Source: Opitutaceae bacterium
GTDB lineage: Bacteria; Verrucomicrobiota; Verrucomicrobiia; Opitutales; Opitutaceae
Length of the DNA: 64,000 nt
Assembly: GCA_028280945.1 (NCBI GenBank)
Contig: JANQKV010000008.1
Location: 62,001 to 126,000 of the forward strand
Direction: 5' to 3'
Shown: positions 52,898-61,571 of the stretch, in pieces
Position numbering within the stretch: the stretch's first letter is position 1
How the letters are laid out: each line of letters begins with the position of its first letter
The notes under the pieces: model-generated
Databases searched by the model: none
Seen by the model: the letters and a program-made list of their open reading frames with translations, nothing else
Told to the model about the DNA's origin: nothing
Translations under genes and position numbers: made by a program

Positions 52898-55141
52898 TTA
52901 GAATTCCAACGCGAGCGAACCGGTGACGGTCAGCGGGGTGCTGGTGCCCACCCGGATCGCCCCGAAGGAGTCAGACGTCGTGCCGGCCTGCGCCAGGTTG
53001 TATTCCTCGTCGGTGAAATTCTTGACGTTGATTTGGAATTTCCAGCGGTCGGTTTTGTAGTAGGCCACCGCGTCCCATTGCATCCAGCCGTCGTATTCGG
53101 ATTGATTGGCCGTGGAGACATAGTTGTCCGATTGGGCGAACACACCGATGCCGAGACCCAGTCCCTCGGCCGCTCCCTCTTGAAACTCATATACTCCCCA
53201 GAAGCTGCCGGAGTGTTCGGGGATGCCGGGCAGACGGTTGCCTTGCTGGGCGGCGGCGGAGAACTCCACTTCAGTGAGCTCGTTATCCAGGTAGGCGTAA
53301 CCGGCGATGAGCCGGAGCGCAGGCACGGGTTGCCCCACAAGTTGGGCATCAAATCCGCGTGTTCGGGTCTCTCCCAGGTTGGCCGACCACTGCTCGTCGG
53401 GAGGGAACGTGGCTGAATCAGGATCTACCACCACAATGTCCTTTTTCCGCAGATCAAAAACTGCGGCGTTGAGGGTCAGCCGGTCCTCGGCGGTGGCCCA
53501 GCGAATGCCCAGTTCGAACTGCTCCGAGGTTTCGGGGTCGACGACCGGCCCGCCGAGGCCGTTGCCGGTATCGGGATTAAATCCAGTGGCTGTGGTGGGA
53601 GTGAAACCCCGGGCCCAGGAAGCATAGTATGAGAGTTGTCGGCTCGGACGATAAACAATCCCGGTGCGGGGCGACCAGTTGTCGTGGGTGACTCCCGCAT
53701 CGTTGTTGTCGAATTCGGTATAGCGGAGGCCGGCGAGCACATGCCACTCGGAACCGATGGAGATCAGGTCCTGGGCAAGGAAACCAATTTGTTCCGTGTC
53801 GGTTTGCACGCCGGGCCGGCGGGCTCCTTCGAAGAGACCACCTGCGGGGATGCCGATATACTGACGAGAAACGACGTTATAGCCGATGCCCGCCACCCGG
53901 TTGCCGTTGGCGTCCACCACGGTGCCACTAAAACCGTCATTGTTGATTTGCTCGTAGTCCGCACCAAACATCAGCTGATGGCTGACCGAACGATCGCCGA
54001 GCGGGGCGCCTTCGAGCCGGTGCTGGTAGTGCAGCGTGATGGAGTCGGAATCGCCATCACCGCCCTGCAGGCGCGGGCCGATGACCATGTTGCCGTCGGC
54101 ATCGATGGTTTGGCCAATGCTGGAATCCACAAAGAAGGGTGATGAGTCGTAGAGAATCTTATCCACCCGGGTGGACGATGCCCGCAGGCTCAAGGAAGCC
54201 TCGTCTGAGAATGAGTGATCAACCAGCAGGGAGAGACGTTGGAAGTCGCTGTTGGTATTTTCATTCCAATCGGGCACGCCGAAAAACTGTTCGCTGTTCA
54301 GGCGGGAGCTGTAGGTGTAACCGGTGATTGCATTCCCGTCCAGGATCTGGCCGCGATCCTGAGTGTAGGTATCGGTGATATACTCGTATTGGAGGGTCAG
54401 CGTGGTGTTCTCGTGGGGACGCCATGCGAGTGAGGGAGCAAGCAACCAGCGTTCGCGGTAGGAAAAATCACGATGACTGCCGCTGTCCTCGAACGAACTG
54501 ATGAAACGATAGGCCAGGGCTTGATTGCTGCCCAAAGCCAGCGGTCCCGTCAGGTCCAACTCGGCCCGATAGTAGTCGTAGGAACCTGCGATGAGTTCGG
54601 CCGAACGGTAATTGCGCTCGAACAGGGGTTTCTTGGTGACGTAGTTGATCACACCACCCGGTTCGCCTTGGCCGTAGAGGATGGCGGCAGGACCTTTGAG
54701 CACGTCATAACGTTCGATATTTGCGGTCTCCGTCGTGGCTATGTTCGTGGCGTTGAAGGCATTATTGATCCGGGCTCCATCCTTGAAGAGCGATTGCGAT
54801 GCGTCGAACCCGCGGATGGAGAATTTCTCTTCACCACCGTTGCCTTGCTTGAATTTCGACACGCTGGCGACATTGCGCAGAGCGTCCTCGACGTTGTTGA
54901 CCTGTTGATCGGTCAGAATGTCCATCGGGATCGACATGGCGGTGATGGGGGTGTCGAAAGGATCGGCGTCGAAACCAAGCCCCGTTGAAGTGGTGTCGGC
55001 GGAGTAATCGCGCTGGAAGGCGGTCACTTCGACGTCGTCTAGTTGGATGACTTCATCGGCTGTCGCTTGGGCAGATACAGCCAACGGCAAGGTGGCCGTC
55101 AGCGTAGAGGCGCAAATGATTCGTCTGAGCTGGGTTCTCAT
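52898..55141 (-). CDS. TonB-dependent siderophore receptor, operon C
   Basis: 747 residues from MRTQLRRIICASTLTATLPLAVSAQ at 55141. Plug with YDVLKGPAAILYGQGEPGGVINYVTKKPL, the classic FpvA/FhuA-like siderophore receptor motif, STN-less N-terminus with DEVIQLDDVEVTAF as TonB box, barrel ending VTGSLALEF. Flanked on both sides by PepSY genes 20-27 bp away. Confidence 0.94.
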   Translation of the reverse strand: MRTQLRRIICASTLTATLPLAVSAQATADEVIQLDDVEVTAFQRDYSADTTSTGLGFDADPFDTPITAMSIPMDILTDQQVNNVEDALRNVASVSKFKQGNGGEEKFSIRGFDASQSLFKDGARINNAFNATNIATTETANIERYDVLKGPAAILYGQGEPGGVINYVTKKPLFERNYRSAELIAGSYDYYRAELDLTGPLALGSNQALAYRFISSFEDSGSHRDFSYRERWLLAPSLAWRPHENTTLTLQYEYITDTYTQDRGQILDGNAITGYTYSSRLNSEQFFGVPDWNENTNSDFQRLSLLVDHSFSDEASLSLRASSTRVDKILYDSSPFFVDSSIGQTIDADGNMVIGPRLQGGDGDSDSITLHYQHRLEGAPLGDRSVSHQLMFGADYEQINNDGFSGTVVDANGNRVAGIGYNVVSRQYIGIPAGGLFEGARRPGVQTDTEQIGFLAQDLISIGSEWHVLAGLRYTEFDNNDAGVTHDNWSPRTGIVYRPSRQLSYYASWARGFTPTTATGFNPDTGNGLGGPVVDPETSEQFELGIRWATAEDRLTLNAAVFDLRKKDIVVVDPDSATFPPDEQWSANLGETRTRGFDAQLVGQPVPALRLIAGYAYLDNELTEVEFSAAAQQGNRLPGIPEHSGSFWGVYEFQEGAAEGLGLGIGVFAQSDNYVSTANQSEYDGWMQWDAVAYYKTDRWKFQINVKNFTDEEYNLAQAGTTSDSFGAIRVGTSTPLTVTGSLALEF

Positions 55142-55160
55142 GGTGGCAGGTTGTTTTGGG

Positions 55161-56516
55161 TTAGGTGAGGCGGGTGAACTTCGAGCGCCGCCAAGCAATA
55201 TTGGGTTCGGATTGCGGCTCTTTCGCTTGGTTTATCCGGTGACGTTGTTGTGCGGCAGACGGTGGTTTCGTGCCGGGGAAGAACCGGCGCCAAGACAGGG
55301 CAAATCCGGTGTAGACGAGGAAACATCCGCCAATGCACCCCAGGGCGCCAATGAGCTTGCCGGGCCACCCCAAGGCTGCGCCGGTATGCAGGTGGCGAAT
55401 CCAACCGCGGATCTTTCCGCCGGCGGATCGGTCTTCAAAGCCGACGATTTTCAAGACCTCGGCATTAAAGGGATTGAGCACGACGGAGGTGGTGGCGGTG
55501 CGGGGCCACCGGTCGGCTAATTTGGCTTCGACCACCACCGGGTTGGAACCGCGCTGTTGGCCGGCGGCCGGACTTCCGCTGCCGCCGCTTCCGGAGCGGG
55601 CTTCGCTGCCGTGCGAATGACCGTGGCCACGGCCATGACCGCCGTGGGAGTGGCCGCCGCGTCCCCGGCCGGAGCTGAGGGGCAGAGTGATGGTGTCCCA
55701 CGCGGGCAAGGCTGCTGTCACGCTGGCGAGGCGACGGTCGATGTCGGCGGGACGCGTGCGTTGGGCGGGACGTTCGAAAGTGACATCGGAAAGGTCCACC
55801 GTCTGGCGTCCGCGCTGCTGGGGAATTTCTTCCCCTGTCGCCTTGTAGACCAGATCAGCGGCCCAAGTGTAGGAGAGGAAAACGCCGGTGACGGACATCG
55901 CCAGAATGGGCACCAGAAACCAGAATCCGATGGCGTTGTGCCAGTTCCAATCGCGGGCCTTGGCGGAGGAGTTGTGGATGAATGCGAGGGAGCGTCGCAA
56001 CACGGGCCAGCGCCATGCCGCCGGCCACCAAAGGTAGAGGCCGGTGATGGCTAGCACGACGAAGGCGAAATTGCTCGCTCCGGTGATAGCGGCACCGAGG
56101 GAGCGGTTGTCTCCTTCTTGGGCGAGCCAGCGATGCCAACGCAGGTTGGCGCTCATAAAACCGCGGATTGCGGCGGAGTCGGGGGCCATGATTTCCCCGG
56201 TGTAGGGATTAGCGAAGTAGCTTTCGCGCCGACCGACGCGCAATTCGACTGCCTGCCGGGGATCGGACGAAACGGTGATTTGGGCGAGGGTCTTGTCCGG
56301 GTAAATCTCCGCAAAGGCGGAGCGCAGTTCGGTCAACGGCAGGCGCGATGCTTCGGCAGAAACTTTGACTTGGCGAAAATCACGTTCTGCCCAGCCCACG
56401 ATCTCGTGTTCGAAGGCGAGCACGCCACCCGTGAATGACATGACGGCGATCGTGGTGCCGGCCACCAGACCGGCCACAAGATGAAGCCAGAAGACAGTCT
56501 TCCGAAACAGCTTCAT
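55161..56516 (-). CDS. PepSY-domain membrane protein with His/Gly-rich loop, operon C
   Basis: 451 residues. Helices as in the other PepSY proteins (VAGLVAGTTIAVMSFTGGVLAFEHEI; AIGFWFLVPILAMSVTGVFLSY), with a PepSY pair. Near residue 290 an inserted loop GGHSHGGHGRGHGHSHG lies in the predicted periplasmic part, a metal-binding type sequence not seen in the four other PepSY proteins here. The loop may capture iron, copper or zinc next to the reductase-like core. It ends 20 bp before the siderophore receptor. Confidence 0.9.
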   Translation of the reverse strand: MKLFRKTVFWLHLVAGLVAGTTIAVMSFTGGVLAFEHEIVGWAERDFRQVKVSAEASRLPLTELRSAFAEIYPDKTLAQITVSSDPRQAVELRVGRRESYFANPYTGEIMAPDSAAIRGFMSANLRWHRWLAQEGDNRSLGAAITGASNFAFVVLAITGLYLWWPAAWRWPVLRRSLAFIHNSSAKARDWNWHNAIGFWFLVPILAMSVTGVFLSYTWAADLVYKATGEEIPQQRGRQTVDLSDVTFERPAQRTRPADIDRRLASVTAALPAWDTITLPLSSGRGRGGHSHGGHGRGHGHSHGSEARSGSGGSGSPAAGQQRGSNPVVVEAKLADRWPRTATTSVVLNPFNAEVLKIVGFEDRSAGGKIRGWIRHLHTGAALGWPGKLIGALGCIGGCFLVYTGFALSWRRFFPGTKPPSAAQQRHRINQAKEPQSEPNIAWRRSKFTRLT

Positions 56517-56538
56517 GATGGCGGTAGCAAGGGGGGCT

Positions 56539-58605
56539 TCAGAAGCGGAATTCGACGCTCAGCTTGGCGTTGAGGCCCGGACCGAAATCGAGGGTTTGGT
56601 AACCTTGGTAGAGCTCGTCGAAGACATTGTCGACGCGGGCACGGAGGCGCAGGTTTTCCGTCAACAGGTAGTCACCATAAAGGTTGACCAGGTCATAGGC
56701 GGGGCGGGTCAGGCGCTCAATAACGGTCGGATTGGTCTCGGTGGTCTGCTCCCATGCGCTCACGTGGCGGTATTCGGCTCCGATCGTAAGGCTGTTTTTG
56801 AGCAGGCGTATGCCGCTGAAGGCAAATACACTCCAAGGTTGCTGCTGGATTGGGTCACCCGGCAGGCCGCTGCCCACCTCGTCGCGTTCGCTGTAATCGT
56901 AAGTCACACCAAGGAACCACCGCCCCTGGTCGTAACGGGCTTCCAGTTCGATGCCGGAGAGATTGTCGTCGCCGAGGTTGTCGAGGGTATTGTAATCGGG
57001 GTCCGGGCTGGGCACCGTGGCGATGATGTTTTTGAGATCCTGATTGTAATAGGCCGCGCGCAGGCGCAGGTGGTCGCGGTCGGTAAACAGGTCCCGGTAG
57101 TCGCGCATCAGGCCGATTTCCCAAGTTTCGGAGGTTTCCGGTTCGAGGTTTGGGTTGGGCAGGGTGCCGGGGGAGAATCCACGGCGGCCCTGGGTGGGTT
57201 CGCTGGCGATGAAGGCTTCCCGCAGGGTCGGAGTGCGGAATCCGGTGCCCCAACTGGTGAAGAAGGTCAGGTCGCTCCAGCGGTCGTTTTGGGCGAACGG
57301 ACGGTATTCCACACCGGCCCGGCCGGAAACGTTGTCGCCGTTCAGATCCGTGCCGCCGAGGTCCTCCATGGAAAAGTCGTCGTAGCGAAGGGCTTCAAAC
57401 ATGGTGATGGCGGGGGAAAGGTCGTGGGTGCCGTTGACGAACAAGCCAAGTTGGCTGCGGGTGCCCCCCGGGTCGCTGGTCGTCGGGTTGATTTCGTCGC
57501 GCAGGGAGACGAGATCATCCTCGAACCAGTCGGCCCCATAGGTGAAGGCGTGGCTCATGGTGTCGGTGCGGATCGTCGAGGTATTGTTCAGGTTGATGCC
57601 CCAGGTGACGATTTCGTGGTATTCACTGGCACCGGTATCGATGCGGATTTCGTCGCGCTCGGTGGTGGTATGATAGGCGCCGACATGCAGGTCGAGGGTT
57701 TCGCCGGTAGCGCCGCGCAGGTCGTAGTTGACGGTAAAAGTGTCGATGGTGACCTCTTCCTCGCTGGTGCTCCCGGAACGCAGTTGGCCGCGGGCAAAGG
57801 CGCCGGAACCTTCGTATTCGTTGTATCCGTTTTGGTAGCTGAGTTTAAGAGCCGACAGATCACTCGGCTGATATACGGTCTTGAGCAAAATGGAGCGGCT
57901 TCGGCTGCCGCTGGCGATGACTTCTTCGCCGTCTGCTGACTCGTAATTGTCGAAATCACGGGCGGAGATCGCTGCAAGGAAAGACCACTCGTTACTGGCG
58001 CGGACACCGGCGGCCAGTGAGCCGTTCCAACCGTCGCCATTGGATTCGTAACCCGCGTTGGCGAAGCCACCGAAGCGAGCGTCGGGCGACATCAGGTCAA
58101 CCGGATCAATCGTAGTGAAGGAGACCGAACCGGCGAGGGCGCCTCCGCCCTTCTTGTTGGCAGCGGCGCCGCGCACGATGTCCACGCTTTTAAGCAGGGA
58201 CGAGTCGAGCCACATGCGGTTGGTGGCGGAACCATGGTTATGGTCAATCAGGTTCTGCTGGGCACCGTCGACGTCGATGGCGACGCGGCCGGAGCCTTCG
58301 AGGCCGCGCACGTTGATGCGGAAGCTTTGGCGGCCGCCTTCGCTGATACCCGTGACACCGGCGGTGTAGTTGAAGGCATCAACAAGAGTGGTGCCCTGGA
58401 TGTTGGCCAGCAGGTCGCGGTCGAGCGAGGTGAGTGCGTCCGTGTCGGCCAATCCCGTGAGGGTGCTGGCCTCGACCTGGACCTCGGGCAAGAGTAACGC
58501 TTTGCCGGATTCAGACTCTTCGTTGTTGGCGAAGATGCTGGCTGGGGAAGAAGCGAGCATGACACAACCTGCGAGGCGGAACGGTTGGGTGGACAGGATT
58601 TTCAT
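56539..58605 (-). CDS. TonB-dependent haem/haemoglobin-type receptor, operon C
   Basis: 688 residues. Signal segment to PASIFAN; TonB box LLLPEVQVEAS; plug with RINVRGLEGSGRVAIDVDGAQQNLIDHNHG and VDIVRGAAANKKGGGALAGSVSF; barrel with TGFRTPTLREAFIASEP and NPNLEPETSETWEIG, the haem-receptor FRAP/NPNL signature; ends LSVEFRF. The His-rich plug loop and RGLEGSGR match the haemoglobin/HasR-like group. It is downstream of a Fur-family gene and immediately upstream of the PepSY protein with the His loop. Confidence 0.92.
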   Translation of the reverse strand: MKILSTQPFRLAGCVMLASSPASIFANNEESESGKALLLPEVQVEASTLTGLADTDALTSLDRDLLANIQGTTLVDAFNYTAGVTGISEGGRQSFRINVRGLEGSGRVAIDVDGAQQNLIDHNHGSATNRMWLDSSLLKSVDIVRGAAANKKGGGALAGSVSFTTIDPVDLMSPDARFGGFANAGYESNGDGWNGSLAAGVRASNEWSFLAAISARDFDNYESADGEEVIASGSRSRSILLKTVYQPSDLSALKLSYQNGYNEYEGSGAFARGQLRSGSTSEEEVTIDTFTVNYDLRGATGETLDLHVGAYHTTTERDEIRIDTGASEYHEIVTWGINLNNTSTIRTDTMSHAFTYGADWFEDDLVSLRDEINPTTSDPGGTRSQLGLFVNGTHDLSPAITMFEALRYDDFSMEDLGGTDLNGDNVSGRAGVEYRPFAQNDRWSDLTFFTSWGTGFRTPTLREAFIASEPTQGRRGFSPGTLPNPNLEPETSETWEIGLMRDYRDLFTDRDHLRLRAAYYNQDLKNIIATVPSPDPDYNTLDNLGDDNLSGIELEARYDQGRWFLGVTYDYSERDEVGSGLPGDPIQQQPWSVFAFSGIRLLKNSLTIGAEYRHVSAWEQTTETNPTVIERLTRPAYDLVNLYGDYLLTENLRLRARVDNVFDELYQGYQTLDFGPGLNAKLSVEFRF

Positions 58606-58734
58606 TGGGAGGGTTAGGTAGAGGAAGTGATTTCAACGATGCCGCCGGGTGACGAAACCCGGCGGCGAGTGTTCGAGATCAGGGCTGCGTGAGCGGCAGC
58701 GCCAAAAGGGATGCAACGGATGCAGGTGTCGGGC

Positions 58735-59238
58735 TCATGAATCCGGTTTGGGGCGGTGCCGGCAGGCACCGGTTTGTTGCAGGGTGTCGCAGTCGGCCTC
58801 CATCCGGAGCTCAAGTTTGCGAAGGTTGAATCCGGCTTGTTTCGCGAGCGGTCCCTCGCGCATGGCGAGGCAGGGATCGGTGACTTGATGCAGGTGGCCA
58901 CAGTCGCGGCAGACCACGGTGGCTGAATTCTGCACATCGGAGACCCTGGTCGGCTCCACGGTCGTGAAACACATTTCGTTTTGGGCTCCGCGGGTTTCGT
59001 GCAGCAGGCCAAACTCGCTCAGATCACTCAGGGTGCGATACACCGACGCCATGGAAATGCCGCGATCCAAGCGGCGGGCGATCGGCAAGAGCGTGTCGGC
59101 GGTAAAGGGGGTATTCAGTTCGGCGATGACATCACAGAGGGCCTCGCGGACCTGCGTGCGGCGGCTGCCGCGGTCTTGCCAAGCCTTGATCGCTGCGATG
59201 CGAAAGGCCGAGGGTGCAGATTTGTCCGAAAAGGACAT
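58735..59238 (-). CDS. Fur-family regulator with altered metal-sensing region
   Basis: 167 residues. The winged helix is clear (SRRTQVREALCDVIAELNTPFTADTLLPIARRLDRGISMASVYRTLSDLSEFGLLHE). The structural zinc site keeps CRDCGH, and the C-terminal pair is CDTLQQTGAC with wider spacing than usual. The HHxH sensory cluster that normally precedes the CxxC is absent (SDVQNSATVVCRDC). It may respond to a different signal (haem, zinc, redox) or act constitutively. Cotranscribed with a small Cys protein upstream and a haem-type receptor downstream, it probably regulates this operon and perhaps others with the same boxes. Confidence 0.9.
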   Translation of the reverse strand: MSFSDKSAPSAFRIAAIKAWQDRGSRRTQVREALCDVIAELNTPFTADTLLPIARRLDRGISMASVYRTLSDLSEFGLLHETRGAQNEMCFTTVEPTRVSDVQNSATVVCRDCGHLHQVTDPCLAMREGPLAKQAGFNLRKLELRMEADCDTLQQTGACRHRPKPDS

Positions 59239-59276
59239 TGCAGGGAGGGGGTGAAGGAAAACTGCGTTGGCAGGGT

Positions 59277-59681
59277 TCAGGCGGCGGCCACCGAGTTGCG
59301 AAACCGGAACTGCATGGCGATACGATCAGTGGCCGTGAACGCCCGGTCATGCAGCACCGTGCGGATGGTGCCGCGGCAGCAGGCCTCGAGGTTGTCGGCG
59401 CCGCCCAGTTCGAGCGGGAAGACTTCCAGTTCACGATCATCGTGCTGGCCGTCCAGCGCCACAATTTCCACGTGCTCTTCCAGCCATCGGCGGAGAGGGG
59501 TGAGCTGGGCCGTAGCCTTTTCCGGGGCGTTTTCCAAAAGTCGGAAGTAGCAGGAAATACAACGGCCGGGGTGGGGGTGTTCGGTGGCGGCATCGCGGAG
59601 GTCAAGCAGGGTGTCGGCTTGAGCCCGCAGAGGCTGCGCGATGGGAGCGAGAAGTTGGTCGAAGTTAGAAATGGGACTCAT
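59277..59681 (-). CDS. Small cysteine-containing hypothetical protein, first gene of operon C
   Basis: 134 residues from MSPISNFDQLLAPIAQ; nine further residues are possible from an ATG at 59708. Cysteines in GRCISCYF near residue 42 and EACCRG near 100 could hold an Fe-S cluster. The preferred start codon lies inside a Fur-like palindrome, which would give tight repression. 38 bp before the fur-like gene. Family not recognised; not obviously related to the small Cys protein of operon B. Confidence 0.7.
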   Translation of the reverse strand: MSPISNFDQLLAPIAQPLRAQADTLLDLRDAATEHPHPGRCISCYFRLLENAPEKATAQLTPLRRWLEEHVEIVALDGQHDDRELEVFPLELGGADNLEACCRGTIRTVLHDRAFTATDRIAMQFRFRNSVAAA

Positions 59682-59757
59682 TCTCAGATAGGATCGGTCC
59701 GACACCATCGATAATGAGACACGTTATCAAGAAATTTTTGAGAATCTTTCTCAAAAA
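59672..59757 (-). promoter_or_regulatory. Cluster of three Fur-box-like palindromes, operon C
   Basis: TGGGACTCATTCTCA (59672-59686), GATAATGAGACACGTTATC (59710-59728, GATAA/TTATC ends as in the classical Fur box) and TTTTTGAGAA-TCT-TTCTCAAAAA (59735-59757, perfect 10-bp arms). Three differing versions within 86 bases over the start of operon C indicate strong iron-type control. Confidence 0.7.
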
Positions 59758-59785
59758 ATCCGTAATCCCCTCTTTGGGAGGCAAT

Positions 59786-59810
59786 AAAAAAGGACCGCTT
59801 TATGCGGTCC
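59786..59810 (-). terminator. Intrinsic terminator of the 62-residue gene
   Basis: On the minus strand GGACCGC-ATAAA-GCGGTCC followed by six T. It is 27 bp after the stop of the gene at 59837 and separates it from operon C. Confidence 0.85.
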
Positions 59811-59836
59811 CGTGGTGGTGCGAACTGAAGGTTCGC

Positions 59837-60025
59837 TTATTTGGCAGTGTATTCTCCACACCAGTCTTCCGCGGTGACGGCCGGGAAGCGTGATTCAAAC
59901 TTCACGTCGGCTTCGACTTGGAAGACGACAGTCTGAGGTGCGCGACGGCGGCATTCGCTGGCGGAAGCATTGAAGTGAACGCAAGACGCGCAGGTCTTGG
60001 TGGCGGTGGCAGTTTCGGTAGTCAT
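59837..60025 (-). CDS. Small Cys-rich protein (62 aa)
   Basis: Cysteines are arranged CASCVHF...ECRRRAP...DWCGEY, a four-Cys pattern that could form an Fe-S cluster or zinc site. There is no signal peptide. It is a single-gene unit: an intrinsic terminator follows, and two Fur-like palindromic elements (60082-60094 and 60149-60185) precede it. Similar short proteins with CxxCxxF...C...WCGE exist in many proteobacteria, but I know no function. Confidence 0.8.
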   Translation of the reverse strand: MTTETATATKTCASCVHFNASASECRRRAPQTVVFQVEADVKFESRFPAVTAEDWCGEYTAK

Positions 60026-60081
60026 GGCTTTATCCCGTTTAATGTGATCGAAACGAAGTGAATTTCGTAATGAGACTGGAA

Positions 60082-60094
60082 TGAGATAATCTCA
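60082..60094 (-). promoter_or_regulatory. Palindrome TGAGAT-A-ATCTCA upstream of the 62-residue gene
   Basis: Perfect 6-bp arms around one base, 57 bp before the ATG at 60025, of the same TGAGA/TCTCA type as the other Fur-like boxes. Confidence 0.55.
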
Positions 60095-60148
60095 AAAAAG
60101 CAAATCTGGCGATCACATAAATCGTTGGTTTGCAGTATTAAATAGGAA

Positions 60149-60185
60149 TCAGTCTCAATAAGGGAGAGCCTATTATTGAGACTGA
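60149..60185. promoter_or_regulatory. 13-bp inverted repeat made of two Fur-like half elements
   Basis: TCAGTCTCAATAA (60149-60161) and TTATTGAGACTGA (60173-60185) are exact reverse complements separated by 11 bases. Each arm alone resembles part of the TGAGACTGAG box at the operon promoters. It may be a pair of operators or a stable hairpin in the leader of the 62-residue gene. Confidence 0.6.
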
Positions 60186-60301
60186 GACATAATTTCGATT
60201 GGATTGTTGGTGCCGGGGGAGCAGGGTGATCCCGGACGAAGCAAGGATCGTTTCCCCTTGCTGCTACAATTGGGTGACGTAGGTCGAGTGAGACTCCGCC
60301 G

Positions 60302-61180
60302 TTATGCGAAGCGATCCAAGTCGCCGTAGGGGAAGTGGCGGCCGGGACAGACCGTGTGGTTTTTGTCGACACGTTTGTGCACGGTCACACTGACTCCGCG
60401 CCGGGTGTAACCTTCACGCAGGAAATCCAACAACTGGTTCATGGCCAGGCGTTGGCGCGCAGTGGGAGCACGGTTTTGCAGGTTGCCGACAATGCAGATG
60501 CCAATGCCGCTGTCGTTGACGCGGGTGCTGCGGACATGGCCGCCGCGGAGTTGTTTGGTCCAGCGCGGGCCGATTTCGATTTCGCCGTCGCCGGAGTCCC
60601 GGCCGTTGCCAATTACAAAATGGTAGGCGAGTCCGTGTTCCATGCCGCGGCGCTTGTGCGCCTTGCCGTATACCTCCGCGTTGCCGGCTTCGATGGCGCT
60701 GTGATGGCACACCACGTAACGCCAGCGCGTGGAATCTACGCGGATGCGATTGGTGGCTGCGACCACGGGGACCAGGAGATCGGTGTTGCTGCGATCCGGG
60801 ACGGTCAGTTCCTGTCCAACTTTGATGAGGTCGGAGCTGAGACCGTTGGAGCTCTTCAGTTTTTGCACACTGGTGCCGTATTGGCTGGCGATGGAGCTCA
60901 GGGTTTCGCCCTTGCTGACCACGTGGATGCCGGTGGCGGCACCCAGCACGGATGCGGGTAGTTTTAATTTCTGGCCCACTTTGATGACATCGTTTTTGAG
61001 TCCGTTGGTCTGCTTTAACGTTTTGACGGTTGTGCCGTAGCGTTGGGCGATTTTGGAAAGCGTATCGCCTTTGCGCACGATGTGCAGGTTGCCGGCAGCC
61101 GCACCCAAGATGCCGGTGCCCGCCCAAACTGCCAGGGCCGACACCAACGACTTTTTTAAAAACTCACGCCGATATTCCAT
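60302..61180 (-). CDS. Tat-exported LysM N-acetylmuramoyl-L-alanine amidase
   Basis: 292 residues. The N-terminus YRREFLKKSLVSALAVWAG has twin arginines before a hydrophobic core, a Tat-type signal. Two LysM repeats follow (HIVRKGDTLSKIAQRYGTTVKTLKQ, HVVSKGETLSSIASQYGTSVQKLKS), then an Amidase_2/PGRP domain with VVCHHSA, GLAYHFVIGN and VTVHKRVDKNHTVCPG, supplying the zinc ligands. It cleaves the lactyl-amide bond in peptidoglycan. Export by Tat fits a metalloenzyme folded in the cytoplasm. It lies 19 bp after the small PGCP-domain gene. Confidence 0.92.
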   Translation of the reverse strand: MEYRREFLKKSLVSALAVWAGTGILGAAAGNLHIVRKGDTLSKIAQRYGTTVKTLKQTNGLKNDVIKVGQKLKLPASVLGAATGIHVVSKGETLSSIASQYGTSVQKLKSSNGLSSDLIKVGQELTVPDRSNTDLLVPVVAATNRIRVDSTRWRYVVCHHSAIEAGNAEVYGKAHKRRGMEHGLAYHFVIGNGRDSGDGEIEIGPRWTKQLRGGHVRSTRVNDSGIGICIVGNLQNRAPTARQRLAMNQLLDFLREGYTRRGVSVTVHKRVDKNHTVCPGRHFPYGDLDRFA

Positions 61181-61199
61181 CGATTATGAAAGCTGCACC

Positions 61200-61484
61200 T
61201 TAGCCATTCCGGGACGGTTGGGCGAGCGCTTGTTTTACGGTGAATTTTGCCACCGCGAATCGCTGGCGCGTCATTTTCCAACGGCGGGTTGAACCATCGG
61301 CGCCAAAGACCGCGATCACGGTTTCAACCAGCGGACATCCCGGATCAATGCAGACGGATTCCAAGACGGAAACCACGTCGTCCTTGTCCAGGGCCAACTC
61401 TTCGCGAACCCAACCCTTGATCGCCCGGGTGTGTTCCGGATCGATCTGCGAACGGTTGTCGTCAGCGGGGATGAGGTCGTGCAT
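61200..61484 (-). CDS. Small protein consisting of the C-x2-PGCP-x-VET domain
   Basis: 94 residues from MHDLIPADDNRSQID; an earlier start at 61529 is less likely. IKGWVREELALDKDDVVSVL leads into SVCIDPGCPLVETVIAVF and RRWKMTRQRFAVAKFTVKQAL. The same block makes up the C-terminal ~75 residues of the FeoB-linked protein at 15595-16419. Two cysteines flank PG. It lies 87 bp after a WD40 gene and 19 bp before the amidase. Function unknown; the recurrence beside metal genes suggests metal handling. Confidence 0.8.
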   Translation of the reverse strand: MHDLIPADDNRSQIDPEHTRAIKGWVREELALDKDDVVSVLESVCIDPGCPLVETVIAVFGADGSTRRWKMTRQRFAVAKFTVKQALAQPSRNG

Positions 61485-61571
61485 GGTCTGAAACTTACTT
61501 GTGCTCCTACTCTTGCTCCAACCGATCAATCGATGAGCAAGAGAACGAGTAAGCGTGTGAGCAGGATGTTG

